From Absidia repens (lineage: Eukaryota > Mucoromycota > Mucoromycetes > Mucorales > Cunninghamellaceae), in contig MCGE01000001.1 of NCBI GenBank assembly GCA_002105175.1, positions 1,302,001-1,366,000 of the forward strand: a stretch of 64,000 bases of DNA, read 5' to 3'. The notes under the pieces were generated by a model, which saw nothing but the letters and a program-made list of their open reading frames with translations, was not told the DNA's origin and did not search any database. This document shows, in pieces, positions 39,278 to 50,530 of this stretch. A program made the position numbers and the translations under genes. Each line of letters starts with the position of its first letter. Within the stretch, counting starts at the first letter, position 1.

Positions 39278-39571
39278 TGGGTTTGGACTAGTCTTTGTGT
39301 ATGTGTATCTCCTTCGAACTTTTGGCTTTTGGATCAATGGAATTTGCGTGAAACGGCAGTGTAGTACTTTTTTTATATACTTTTTATTTTTCTGTAGCAT
39401 AGCTTTTTGTGTTTTATTCCGCATTAAAATGAAATAAAATATATAAAAAAAACCTCCTATACTTGATATCATTCCCAAATGTTAGTTATTTATTTCCTTC
39501 TCTCTCTTTTTAATATAATAAAAAACCTCTTTTTATTTTATTTTTTCCATTTTTGATTATTATTACTGTTG
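39278..39571. other. Tandem intergenic region
   Basis: This is the 294 bp 3' region of the DUF3020-type gene (AATAAAAT at 39,433) and the short promoter of the F-box gene, with a T-rich tract at 39,528-39,560. Confidence 0.5.
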
Positions 39572-40798
39572 ATGGATTTATGCAGTGTGGATTTATTGAT
39601 TTGTATATGTGAACATTTAAATGCCAAGGATATTCTCGCTTTTTCGAATTGTAGTCGGTCTCTTTATTATTTGAACGGGGTGGAAAGTCTTTGGAAGCGT
39701 CTGTGCCGGTTGGATTTTGGCATACACTATAATCACCCGGATCAACTTTATAGAACCTTGTATCAGAACACATATCAACGCAAATTCGGTCGTCGATTAC
39801 CCTGTAGTCACCTTTCCATTATCTCTCATAAGAATAACATAAGTCTCCCTTTTGATCTTTTGTCGTTGTACCAAGGGGACCAAACACACAAGGATGGCTT
39901 TGGTTATTCAGATGATGGGTTAGAGTACCAGCAGAATGCCTGCTGTTCACATTGTTCTGTCCGCGGCGTTTCAAATTTATTTATGTGTGTCCATCCAAAT
40001 TGCTACAAAATTGGTAAGCTCTCTTTAATTATAGATCTTTTTCGTCTTCCTCTCAAATTGACTTTTTTCTTTTATATGGGATTCACCCACAGTATGTGAA
40101 CGCCATTCTCGACTACATACACGGCAACACTATGATCCACGGCATGGTGTTTTCTTGAAAGCAAACACAGCGGAATTGTTTTGTCAAGCTTGCATTGACT
40201 GGGTAAGCAAACGCATAGCTTAGATGTAAAGGGCAAATCATTCTCTAATCTCAGATCACATACACCGCTTATTATATACATATTACAATAGCTAGGTGGC
40301 ATAGATAGCGATCCAGCAGAACAATACAAGACATTACAACTATTGAAGCAATGGCTGCCACAGATGTACCCGGCACCACGGAAGCAGCGTCAGGTGCAGG
40401 ACTTGCAACAAAAACGAAGACGCGAGCGGTATCTACGCTGGAAGGACACGCCGAAGAATATCATTATGGATCCACACGGATTTTGTTTTATTCCTGCGCA
40501 ATGGATTGTCAGCTGGGAACTCTTTGTAGAAGGCTGGACCTCCATCCCACCAGTGATACCTATCGATGCCGACCAATGGCGACACCGTCACGGAGCAATA
40601 CGACCATCCATCAGCTTCAGTCCGTCTTCTCCTCATACCTTTGATCTTGTCATCATCTCCAATCGCACATGGTCCTATCTGGCTTCTCAGTACACTGTCC
40701 TTGGCTCGAAAATCACCGAAGAGGATCTGCAACCGCATGACATGTACAAAAATTGGCAACAGCGTCTGAACTTCTGGAAATCTCGAATTCAATTGTAG
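39572..40798 (+). CDS. F-box, UBP-type zinc finger and DUSP-like protein
   Basis: Three exons (39572-40013, 40093-40202, 40292-40798) give 352 residues. Residues 1-45 read as an F-box ('VDLLICICEHLNAKDILAFSNC', 'LWKRLCRLDF'). Residues 124-182 hold a Cys/His cluster with the order of a UBP (BUZ) zinc finger: 'CCSHCS', 'MCVHPNC', 'VCERHSRLHTRQH', 'LFCQAC'. Residues 244-320 resemble a DUSP domain ('DPHGFCFIPAQWIVSWELFV'). An F-box would link it to an SCF ubiquitin ligase, the UBP finger can bind free ubiquitin tails, and DUSP domains are found in deubiquitinases. No protease domain is present. The function is therefore probably in ubiquitin signalling but is unassigned. Upstream TTG at 39,569 is not used as a start here. 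Confidence 0.72.
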
Positions 40799-43654
40799 TA
40801 GTAAATCCCCCCCCCAAAAAAAAATCTTATTTCATTATCCAGTTCCACACAATCCGCATTTGTTTTATTAGTATTCCATTTATTCTCCCCTCTTCCCTCA
40901 CACATATCCACATACACGTCCATATCCATATCAGTCATAGTTGATTTTTTCTGTTTAGTATAAATACACACTTTACTTAGAAGCTACGCCATTATTACGA
41001 TATTCATTTTTTTTTTATAATAAAGTATGACATTGTTTTATAAAACACAAACCATGATGTAAACTTGGCATAAATAAGATGACAATATATGCAAGTTTAT
41101 TCAGTAGATATAGTATCGGGCGTGATTTATCATAATTCATCTAGCTGCCACAACAAGTGCCTTTACATAGCTAAATATCAGATGTACTGTCAATATACTG
41201 TATGTAGGCGCCCACATTAATGATGAACACATTGATTATTGGTATCAATTTGAATTGCGATGGGGCTTTTTTTTTTTTTTTTTGGCGGATGCAAATTTGG
41301 GCGGCTCCCTCTTTATATAAGTGAGAGATAGCGTTTTGAGCTTTTGGTGTAAAGTTAGTGTAGGTCCAAGAGAGCATTTCATATGAGTCAAGAGAGCTGG
41401 GAGTGGTAGAAAGCTAAACGTAAACAAGGAACCTTGGTCGTTAAAAAACCTCTCAGGCGGTGCATTGGGGGTAATACAGGATCTAGGGTCATTCTGCCTG
41501 TATTGACAACGTATTTTGCGCAAAAAAAAAAAAAAAAAAAAAAAAAAGGACATGATGTTTTTGAAAGATCTCGCATTTTCACAATCAGAATTGGCACCAA
41601 TGGTCAATATGCTCCAATCAGTGACCTAATTCTGGAAAACACACAATTTTTTTTTGTGTAGTTAACTAACTAGCCCGCTCAAAAACAGCCGCTTTTAGTT
41701 TAATGCCGAGAAAATCATACTCCTCACTTAAAAATATACACTAATAGTTCCCATTTTGCCCGATATCGTCGTCGGGGGAGCCCTAAACACTGGCAGAAGA
41801 CTGCAAAAACAATAGAATTGATTGACGAAATGCATACGCACACACTCAGGCATAACTCACGTCAGCAACATACATCAAAAACATAATACAAGGGATCTAC
41901 TAGGAGTATAAGGGTGACTATTGGGGATTATCTGAAGAATGGGCAACATAAACCTAAAGAGACGATTGTAAAATGGATTTGATATACAGTTACAGTACAA
42001 TGTAAATAAGGCATGAAATATACTATCAATGGATATATTTTTATTGAAATGTAACAATTATCAACATCAATCTAAATGGGAGATGGTAAAAAAAGAGTCT
42101 CTTGTACAGTATAAAGAAATGATAGAGACTAGTGATACATTTTGTCATAGAGGCAAGTAAAAAATACTTTATTTTATTTAGGTGTATATACAAACTATGC
42201 GCAATCTAACACTAAGCTAAGTTTCGCTAATGGAGGTTCCCAAAACCAACTAAAGGTGGTTCCCATATCTTGAATCCAAATAAAAGGGTTTCCCCATGCA
42301 TCTTGTAATCCCTGAACTGGAAACCCTTCTAAACTATTCCTGACACTAATCTATGATCGCCATAACCTCAAATATGTTGAATGGCGAGGGAAATTGAAAC
42401 AAAGAAAAAAAAAAAAACTTGGAAAAGAGCAAAAATAAAAATCAGGTGGGCGGGATTTGAAATATTTTCTATAGTCTCACGAACTGCATGTCTGAAAAAA
42501 AAAAGAAGTTTGTAGGTGGCCGCTGTCTAGATAAATACGACATCAGAATAATGATGTTTTCCACAATAAAGATAGAATTTCGTTCTCCTATTGATATATT
42601 TATCGTGAGTCTCTACTACATAAAGCCAATAGAAAAGGTGATTGTGTATATGTGTGTGTGCATGTATATATGGAAGGAGGGAAGTTAGTTGATCTAAAAC
42701 GTGGACTCTGAATGGGAAAAGAGGAAATATACTATGGTACAATTTAATTGGGCGGGATTGAGTGGGGTATACACTACGTGGTCATTCTGAGCCTATCTGC
42801 TTATTCATGAAGCTCGCTAGTTCTACAGCAAGCGGGACTTGATTAATGGAAATGGCGTTGCATTGTTAATGGAGAAGATATGGAGAGCTGATATATCAAA
42901 AAAAAAAGTCGAGTGTCAAAGTATCATTCGGCATATCATATCCACATTTGAGAAACAGACTAGACTTTATTAACGCAGGAAGATCAAATCAAACAGCAGG
43001 TGTTTTTATGTGTGTGTGTGTGTGTGTGGTAAACAAAGGATCAATATCTATATATATAAATATGTATTTGTTCGAATGGAATTTGTTTTTATTTACAAAA
43101 AAAAAAAAAAAAAAAAAAAAATGAAAAAAAAGGACACGAGAGAGAAGAGAGAGAGCTATGGCTGATTATATAAACTAGTAAAAACATTAAACTAATAGAA
43201 AGAATCATGATACAAAATATGTAAATAATAAAATCCCCTCACTGATAAGATATATAAAGGATAAACAAAATAAAAATCTACTTCGAATGAAAAAAGTCAA
43301 AAAAAATAGGGACTATGAAGGAAGTGAAGACGGGGGGAGACAAGTGTAACTAAGCCTATAATGAGAATGACTGCCTGCCCATCTTGAGCCTAGCGCTCGG
43401 TACATTTTCGTTTTGGTTCAGGATTTTTGCCTATCAAATATCAAAAAAAGGAAATGTCAGTGTTCAGCAGTATAACGTCGATCTATTACTGTTTTCTTTT
43501 TTCTTGTTGATATTTTACCATCATCACGAGGCGGCGAACGGTTCAACCAAGGATTTAATAGCGCTGATTTTTTTCCGAGTCCTAAATACGGTGAGGTGGT
43601 TCTAGTTTCTATCAAACCAAATTTTAACCAGAATCAGAAAAAAAATTATCCATA
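40799..43654. other. Convergent intergenic stretch, 2.9 kb, contains a repeat copy
   Basis: Shared 3' space of the F-box gene and the HSF-type gene. It has a C-run then A-run right after the first stop (40,806-40,823), a 26-base A-run at 41,522-41,547, a (GT)n run at 43,012-43,028 and a 22-base A-run at about 43,100. The dispersed repeat copy lies at 41,940-42,465. No gene is seen; ORFs on either strand are translations of homopolymers. Confidence 0.55.
41940..42465 (-). repeat. Dispersed repeat family, copy 5, with duplicated flank
   Basis: This is a reverse-oriented copy. Two related flank segments (about 41,955-42,050 and 42,070-42,170) each contain a 'tata..aaatg..gaga/ggcatgaaata' type stretch. 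They are followed by the TTTTATTT end (42,172), the core 'ataaaagggtttccccatgcatcttgtaatccctg' at about 42,281-42,315, then 'cctcaaatatgttgaatggcgag'. The box 'caggtgggcgggattt' (42,443-42,458) is the reverse of the box in copies 2 and 4. Confidence 0.7.
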
Positions 43655-45627
43655 TCATCCTAGTCCCTTTTCTTTTTCGCTACCTTGTTTTGGTTCTGTG
43701 GATACGATGTCTTCCGAGCCACTTTCAGCGGTGCATATGATACTATCGTCGAATGATGAGTCGTTGACGTCCAGATACGATTGAATTTGTTGTATTGGCG
43801 GTAAGGATTGTATGGGGCGTTCATAATCTACCTTAGGAGGCGCTGAATTCGACAATAATGCTGTGGATGGAGAAGATGGATAAGGTTGTCGTTGATGGGG
43901 TTGGTGATGATGACGAGGATGATGATGATGCCGTTGGTGTTGGTCAGATGGATACGGTCCCATATAAACAGCGTCAATGGAAGGTAAGCGGTTGAGATTC
44001 ACGTTTCCTGGCGTTGACGAAGATTGTTGCAAATCGTCTTGTTTTCGTCTTGCTGGGTAATTTGGTGATAAGATGGATGAAATGGGGATGCTGTCCTTTT
44101 TTCCGCTGCTGTTACTGTTGCTACTATTGCTATTATTGCCACTATTGCTACTACTACTACTACTACTAGTGGTGGTGGTGGTACTTTTGTTGTTGCTATT
44201 GTTGTTGTTACTATTACTGCTATTGCTGCCACTATCACTATTACTGGTGATGACGGTGGTACTTCTGGTGTTTCGGTGGGTGTCATTTTCGTTGGGAAAC
44301 AGTGATGATTTTCGTGAGCCCATAGTATCAACATCTGAATTGGTCGATGAATTCGGTGGAAGGGGTGCGGTCGGTGATTGGGAGGTAATAGCGGTACCCC
44401 AGTTTTCCTCCAGCCTTTTCTTCGATGAAGTGTATTCATAATCCATATCATCCCCGTATTGTATGTCACTATTCATTGAATCGTAAATGTTGTTGACATA
44501 ATTCCTGATATTTTCAACTACATAACCATTGTTGTTTAAATAACAGCAACCCACAAATATATGTATATATATTAGTAAGGGCGACCAAGTTGTACTATTT
44601 TACGGTATTTCATTTAGACTTACCTATTTCTATATTTGTGATTTTGCTGTCATTTTTCGTCAAGGTATACAATAGATCAGTGATATCTTGCATGGCCTAA
44701 TAGAAAAATAAAAAAAAGGTCAAGTAAAAACGCAGAGTCAGTATCATACAACATGTTCAATTCAATCGAAAAAAGGAAGAGCAAACTTACTGTTTGTTGC
44801 TTTGTCAAAAGTAATTTGAGTTCATCTGTTTCGCTCTTGAGGGATTCATGAGATTGTGATATTTGACTGATACGGTCTTCCAATCGGATGACATGTTGAT
44901 AGATAGGATTTGGTTGGAGATCCATTGACGAGGGATCGTTCACGTAATTCTCGTCGAGTTGATTCGATCGATTGGTACTGCTTCTGGATTGATGTTGGTA
45001 TTTCGACTGTTGCTGAAGATGACCACTGCCCAGTAAAAGACGGCCCATAGAAGAAGTCGAGACAGACGATGTTGGCATTGCTGCCGCTAGGTATTGATGA
45101 TGGGATTTGGCACTCTTTCTCTTGATATTTTGTAGTTCTTCCACAGCTCCGCGTCGGAAGTTTTGATGGCGGAATTCCCATTTCTGACATTCGCTGGTCA
45201 AATTAGAATGGATCATGTCGTTCACCTTGTGGAAGCCATACACTATAAATATACGTACATATATACACACACATATATATATATATATATACATAAATAA
45301 GGTTAATCTAAACCATAAAGACAGTATTGAATTTAATAAATGGAGTTATTTACTTACTATTGAGTTGACGGACAAAGCTTTGCCAATTGTTGTGCTTGAA
45401 GTATTGCGGCAGAACCAGTTTGGAGAATGCAGTTGGATTGGCTACACTAAAAAGGTCGCCATTTTCGGACCAACTAATCAACTGTTGAATCGACTGATCC
45501 TCTAACATTCTATTTTAAAGAGTAAATATTTTCAAATTCTTTCCATTCCAAATCATTCTTTTGTAATTTACTTGTAAAGCTTGTTGACAAAGGCAGCCTG
45601 GGTCCTGTTGTTGTTATTATTGTTGCT

Positions 45628-45702
<75 letters not shown>

Positions 45703-46363
45703 ATTGTTGTTGTTGTTGTTGTTGCTGTTATTGTTGTTGTTGCTGTTGCTGCTGCTGTTGTTGCTGCTGCTATTATTGCTGTTTGAGGAGAGAGATATTG
45801 AAGAGGAGGAGTCGCTTTCAATAGCTTTCATTTTGCCTTTTCTGAGTCATGAATAATATATGAATAAAAAAATCAAAATCAACAATGGTACCAGGGAGGA
45901 AATGCTGTGGTCATGCTTTTTTTTTAATGTATATATATTACCTGTTATGATCGACAGCATTAGGTGAAGGTGTTATCATATGGGATGCAGATAATTCGGT
46001 CGATATCGGTGATGATGAGGAAGACGACGTAGAAGACAATGATAATTGAGCATGATTGGGTTCAGATATAGATGTCGGTGATGTAGGAGGTAGTGATGAT
46101 GATGATGATGATGATGCTATAGTGAAATTGTTGTCATTTGTCTTTGAGACAGAAGATGTAGGCGGGGGTGATGAAGGTGGTGGAGGGGATTCGCTGATAT
46201 GAGTGGTATCACCTGCGAGGGGTTCACGTTTGATACGATGGGCGACATTTGCTTGTTCGATGGTGTTCTTGTTGTTGTTAATACAGCTGGTCTGTGCGCG
46301 GTTGTTGCTGTTGTTTCCACTGTTGTCGTTAATTGTGTTAAAACCCTTGTTCATGTTATCCAT
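43655..46363 (-). CDS. Heat-shock-factor-type transcription factor
   Basis: Six exons (46363-45942, 45841-45572, 45509-45358, 45242-44791, 44696-44624, 44517-43655) give 743 residues. The HSF DNA-binding domain spans about 221-325 ('AAFVNKLYKMLEDQSIQQLI', 'PQYFKHNNWQSFVRQLNMYG', 'FHKVNDMIHS', 'KWEFRHQNFRRG'). A heptad-like segment follows ('QHVIRLEDRISQISQSHESL' to 'LLYTLTKND'), resembling HR-A/B trimerisation repeats. The N-terminal 140 residues are Ser/Pro/Asn-rich. About 50 asparagines lie directly before the DNA-binding domain. The C-terminal third is disordered, with Asn/Ser and His runs. The protein should bind nGAAn-type elements; whether it is the essential Hsf1 or an Sfl1/Skn7-like relative is unclear. 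The start at 46,363 is the first ATG after a leader splice acceptor (GTGCAG) at about 46,397. Confidence 0.87.
45606..45775. repeat. Coding (TTG)n / (AAC)n trinucleotide repeat
   Basis: A trinucleotide array, interrupted in a few places by TTA and CTG units, encodes the polyasparagine tract of the HSF-type protein on the minus strand. On the plus strand it gives a spurious polyleucine ORF (45,581-45,856). Confidence 0.95.
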
Positions 46364-46783
46364 ACACCGTCCATGCTTGAGTGCAACGGAGTGCTGCACA
46401 AAAAAAGAAAATAGAGTTTGAGTTTGTTCGTCATGTAAGTTTCACGTCATATTTTCCGCATACCTTTAATTCAATATTGCTCTTTTTGTTGTGGCGAGAG
46501 ACGGGATGTTAGAGCAGTGCTGAGAATGCAGTGGGTACTGTATGTGCTGTGTGCTGTTGTTGTTAAAAGGCGCAAAACAATTAAGTTCGTCGGAAGATAT
46601 CGTAGGACAATCTTGATTGTAACAGAGAAAAAAAGGGATTCCAATGGTAGATAACTGAAGATGCTGTGGCTAACGTTGAGATGATCAGAGCTATTCGCTT
46701 CCCCTGTTGGTAGCTGTTTATACGAATAAAGCGGTAGCACGTAAACGGATTCGCGATTAGTTCAATACGGCAATAATGACAAA

Positions 46784-46814
<31 letters not shown>

Positions 46815-47764
46815 TTAAAACAAAAAGGTGAGCAGTCCATTTTTTGTACATAAAGTAAGCGTTAGCGATATATATTACCTTGATGTCTTGTATTTTCTTT
46901 TGTCCAATGGGTGGTCGTTGTGTCCAAGATATATGTGAAAATATAAATCAGTAGAATGAACTTCCGTATAGAATATAAAAGGGAAATGGGAAGAAAACTA
47001 CAAAAATAAGAAGAAAAGATAGACAAAGAGGGAAAGGGGGGAAAGGGAAAAAAGAGAGAAAGAAAGAAAGAAAGAATGAAAGGAAAATTAAAAAAGGGAG
47101 GGATATTTTTAATCCAGTGCCTAGGATTTGATCAAGAGTTTGGCGACATTTGCTGCGTTCTAAAAAATAGGCGGCGAGTGCGTCTGGATATCATCTACCA
47201 GTTCATCTGCAATCAAAATAGAAAGCCTTTTTGCAAATCTCTTGAAATGACATCATAGGAATTTCCCTTAGCTGAAAAAAAAAAGCGCATTAACTTTCTG
47301 ATCAAGTGATGATCTTGACGTAAGGATATCTTTCTACGCGCTTCTAGATTCATGTTTACTTCATTTGGCAGAATCAACTTCTTCCATAAAAAACATAAAA
47401 CAGTTCAAAATGGTAGATATCATGGGTCAAAATAAGAAAAGCGTGATTTTTATTGTTTTCAATAAGCTAGTATAAGCTAAACTAAATACATGCATATAAA
47501 CATAAATCGTTCTATACTAAGGGAATAAGAGTAGGCATGAAGTACTGTTAGTGAGTGGATGTTGAGGAGAGGAGGGAGATGCGTCAAAGGGATATCATCA
47601 CTAAAAGATCCACTGATTTTTAAAGGGGTTCCGTGTTTTGCGAATCACCATGTCAATCAGTGATCATGGTAATACCTACATATGAAAGAAAATAAAAACA
47701 GGGTTTTTTAGTTAAGTTTCCACAAAAAGCGAAGTAGTCTAAATTACAGTGACTTGCCATTTCA
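46364..47764. other. Leader of the HSF-type gene and intergenic DNA
   Basis: On the minus strand, 46,397 down to 46,364 looks like the start of a leader exon. A donor (AAG|GTATGC) at about 46,464 and the acceptor near 46,397 define a probable 5' UTR intron. The exon before it has an in-frame TAA and no ATG, so it is untranslated. A second GTAATATA donor at about 46,879 may mark another leader exon. An (AAT)n microsatellite lies at 46,781-46,813. From about 46,950 to 47,640 I see only AT-rich DNA. Confidence 0.45.
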
Positions 47765-49200
47765 TCATTCGTCCGTCATTGTTGTTGATGTAATCTGTGG
47801 GAGAGGAGGTTGAATAAACGGTACCTTGATCCACATTTCCCAATGGTTTCCCAGGCGAATTTGATTCCGATAGAAAACCCGAATGCTGTCACCATCCAAT
47901 TCGAATCTGGGCTGTACCAATAATGCACCGACTGAACTGTCAATAAAAAGGAGTTTTTACTCGTATTGAGAACTACCCAACCCGACTTCTTTCCTCTTTT
48001 TCCACATACTACGACTTACGTAACCATTCCATTATACCATTCTGTGAAGCGATACTGGAATGCCAAAGTATACCAAAAGGATTGTATTTGGCACCAGATG
48101 TACATCTGCTAAGAGTAAAGAAAATAATGATATAAAGTTGTTTTAATAATTAGTTGCTTGTTACACAATTCCGCGCTTTTGTTATTATTTCCTTTACCGT
48201 CATGAATATTTGCTTTGTCTTGATATCATTTCGTCATTGAAAGATTTCTTTTTCAGGCACATAATCGGTTGTTAATTCCGTTTTGCAACACTTTTCCACG
48301 CCATCCATATGCTTCTCACACACTCTATGGCCATTTTCTAAGATAGAAAAAAAAAATTGTCAGCTCTTAACTTTGCAGCCCATGATTCCTTTTGGTACCT
48401 ATTTCCCAAATTGAGCGATTTGTGGGTAAAAATCGTGTCAAACAAAAAGGAACGGCGATGGTGGCGAAACATGCATCAATCTATGCGATAGTATTTTCGA
48501 TTAGTCATCCTTGTCTGATTTCCTTTCTATATATATATATATATATATACATATACCTGACTACCGAGCCACGGCGCTAGGTCCAACTGTGTCAAACCAT
48601 AAATTCACGTTGTTGCTGATTTTATTTGGTCATGATGTTGATCTGCCAGTCCCTGTAGTTCGGTCCACGAAATGATTGGCGGGAACACGGAACACATTGT
48701 GAGATGGATCGCGAGCCAATTGCCTATATGAAAAAAAAAAAAAAATTGCTCAGCAATGTAAGGTTAGTTTAAGGGATTTTTGTTTTCTGACAGGTGTTTC
48801 AAAATCTACCTTAAATCCAAGGGAGCGCGTAAGTGTTTGAATGAGAGGTAACTTCCAGAAATCCTGTAGTTTGTTAATGTTGACGCGTTGGGTGCAAACA
48901 GTACATAGATTGGCTTGGCAGTGTATGCAAAATATACTGTGGGTCCGTTTGCTATTATGAAAGTAGCGGAGCCAAACATGTTATATGAATGACAAATTTG
49001 GTATTGATATAACAATGACGCGTCCGGCTTCCCTTGTGATTACATATAACAGTTACCTTTCTTCGGCCAGATCCTAAGATAAAAGGAAATAATTATCTTA
49101 CCAAGTACACCTGAAAGACACGTTGGTTTTTTTCAATTACCTTTTCCAACCGGTGGAGACCCAATCACAGTGCTACTATATTTATTGACAAAGACGGTTT
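47765..49200 (-). pseudogene. Unrecognised multi-exon gene, apparently decayed
   Basis: Several open segments are bounded by good splice signals but do not join into one intact frame. The best part is 49,015-48,811 ('GSATFIIANGPTVYFAYTAK', ending APLDL then a GTAGAT donor). It splices in frame to 48,721-48,572 ('DPSHNVFRVPANHFVDRTTG'), which then meets a TGA. Further segments at 48,342-48,199 ('VCEKHMDGVEKCCKTEL'), 48,107-48,019 and 47,937-47,765 ('VGALLVQPRFELDGDSIRVF') follow, with more in-frame TGAs. Short blade-like motifs ('SIRVFYRNQ', 'VYFAYTAKPIYVLF') faintly recall fungal beta-propeller lectins, but I cannot confirm this. It could also be a live gene with indel errors in the sequence or exons I have misread. 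Confidence 0.4.
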
Positions 49201-49529
49201 GAAGAGGGACAAAAAAAAAGGCGGGATTTCAATATTTACTAGTATAGGGCTATACAAGATAGACACGTCATGCCCAGTGTTCACAAGCCAAACTGTTTAC
49301 CTGCAATAGATACAGAGAAAGAGTTAGAAGAGATATAATAAATTTATTTTAAAAGAAAAGTGCAAGGGAGGGAGAGGGGTGGGGAATAACACGTATATGT
49401 ATAAAAACCTAAAGGACAGATGGGTAATCTATGCTATTGGGTTCGTGAGAAGAGAGTGGGTAACTAAAGGTGTTGAAGGTTGTAAATAGCTGCATCAAGA
49501 AAATAAAGAGAGAAACTGAATAGCACCGT
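49201..49529. other. Intergenic stretch, no gene seen
   Basis: This is A/G-rich DNA between the decayed gene and the OST4 stop. It includes probable 3' sequence of OST4, with AATAAA at 49,500 on the plus strand only. Nothing else is recognised. Confidence 0.5.
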
Positions 49530-49649
49530 CTACTTGGATTTGGTGGACTTTTTATCATTCACAGCAATATAGTGGTATACCACAATAAGGATCATGGCGA
49601 AGACACCAAAGGAGTTGGCAATAAAGGAGAGTTGTGTATCGCTAATCAT
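49530..49649 (-). CDS. OST4: Oligosaccharyltransferase subunit Ost4
   Basis: This is a 39-residue single-exon ORF: MISDTQLSFIANSFGVFAMI is its first half, followed by a short hydrophobic stretch and a Lys-rich end. Yeast Ost4 (36 residues) has the same layout: an MISD start, one transmembrane helix of about 20 residues (here about 9-28, ending 'VVYHYIA') and a short polar tail. It is a tiny ER membrane subunit that helps hold Stt3 in the N-glycosylation complex. The reading frame is short enough to be missed by automatic calling. A splice acceptor (TTCTAG, at 49,663-49,668) sits 13 bases before the ATG, so the leader probably contains an intron. Confidence 0.88.
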   Translation of the reverse strand: MISDTQLSFIANSFGVFAMILIVVYHYIAVNDKKSTKSK

Positions 49650-50530
49650 AGTGACTATTTCCCTAGAATATAAAATTAATTATTAGCATATTTCCTTTCA
49701 ATCATTGAACTCCTAATATATTGTTGGGCCATACTCTTTTATATGTTATGGGAAAAATAAAAACGAATGTAGGTTCCCTTTTTTTTCGGAATACAAAACC
49801 ATCGGCGTTTAAAAATAGCATCATCGTTTTAAGTGTGGCTCGCCTTAGAATCGACTACAAAATAATAGACCTTGGGTACTTGTAAAGGTACTGGTACAAG
49901 GCTAACCTGTTTTTCATTTAGGAAATTGCATTTTTGATATGATTCAATAAACGGCAAATGATGCAAATGAGGATAAGTGGAGAGCATTGAAGGAAAATCG
50001 ATGACCTACAGTTTGATATTAAATGGCGCTTCTAACCCACCTGATACAAAAAATAATAATATCAAAATTGGTGCATTTGAGTAGAAAGAAAGTGGGAAGA
50101 AAATTCTAGATTTTAGGAATAATAAGGTTGAGATAAAGGTGGGGGGGGGGTGAAATGACGTGAAATTCCCAAGACATTCCAGTTATTGAACATGGGTCTT
50201 CTCCTACACTGATGAACAGTCAATGCAAAGCTGGGACACCAATTTCAAGCACCGAGCAAGGTCATACAGAGAATCATAACTTTTGCCATACTTTAATTGT
50301 AAAAAAACAGCGGCAAAATATATCAAGTAGTTACAAAGCCATTGGATCGATGGTCCACATAAAAAAGTAAGCACAACAATCCTCTGCTTTTTTTTTTTGA
50401 CAGAATACACATATGCTTGATCGAGAAAACATTTAAAGCCCGAATGGGGCGACCAAAAAAATGTGTGATCTTTTTTTTTTTGCTTCCGTTTTTTTTATTT
50501 AGAAAACAAAAAAAATTCAACACACTCACT
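49650..50530. promoter_or_regulatory. Divergent upstream region of OST4 and HSP60
   Basis: The region is 880 bp between divergent genes. The OST4 side includes a likely leader intron. A G-run (10 G) lies at 50,142-50,151. T-runs at 50,391-50,399 and 50,470-50,480 precede HSP60. I found no convincing heat-shock element (regular nGAAn/nTTCn units), only a loose 'gaaattcccaagacattcc' at 50,161-50,180. Confidence 0.4.

Noticed and set aside
45581..45856. Polyleucine ORF on the plus strand
   Set aside because: This is the reverse of the polyasparagine-coding repeat in the HSF-type gene.
50150..50210. Heat-shock element before HSP60
   Set aside because: Only loose 'gaaattcc...attcc' matches; spacing does not fit three or more regular nGAAn units.
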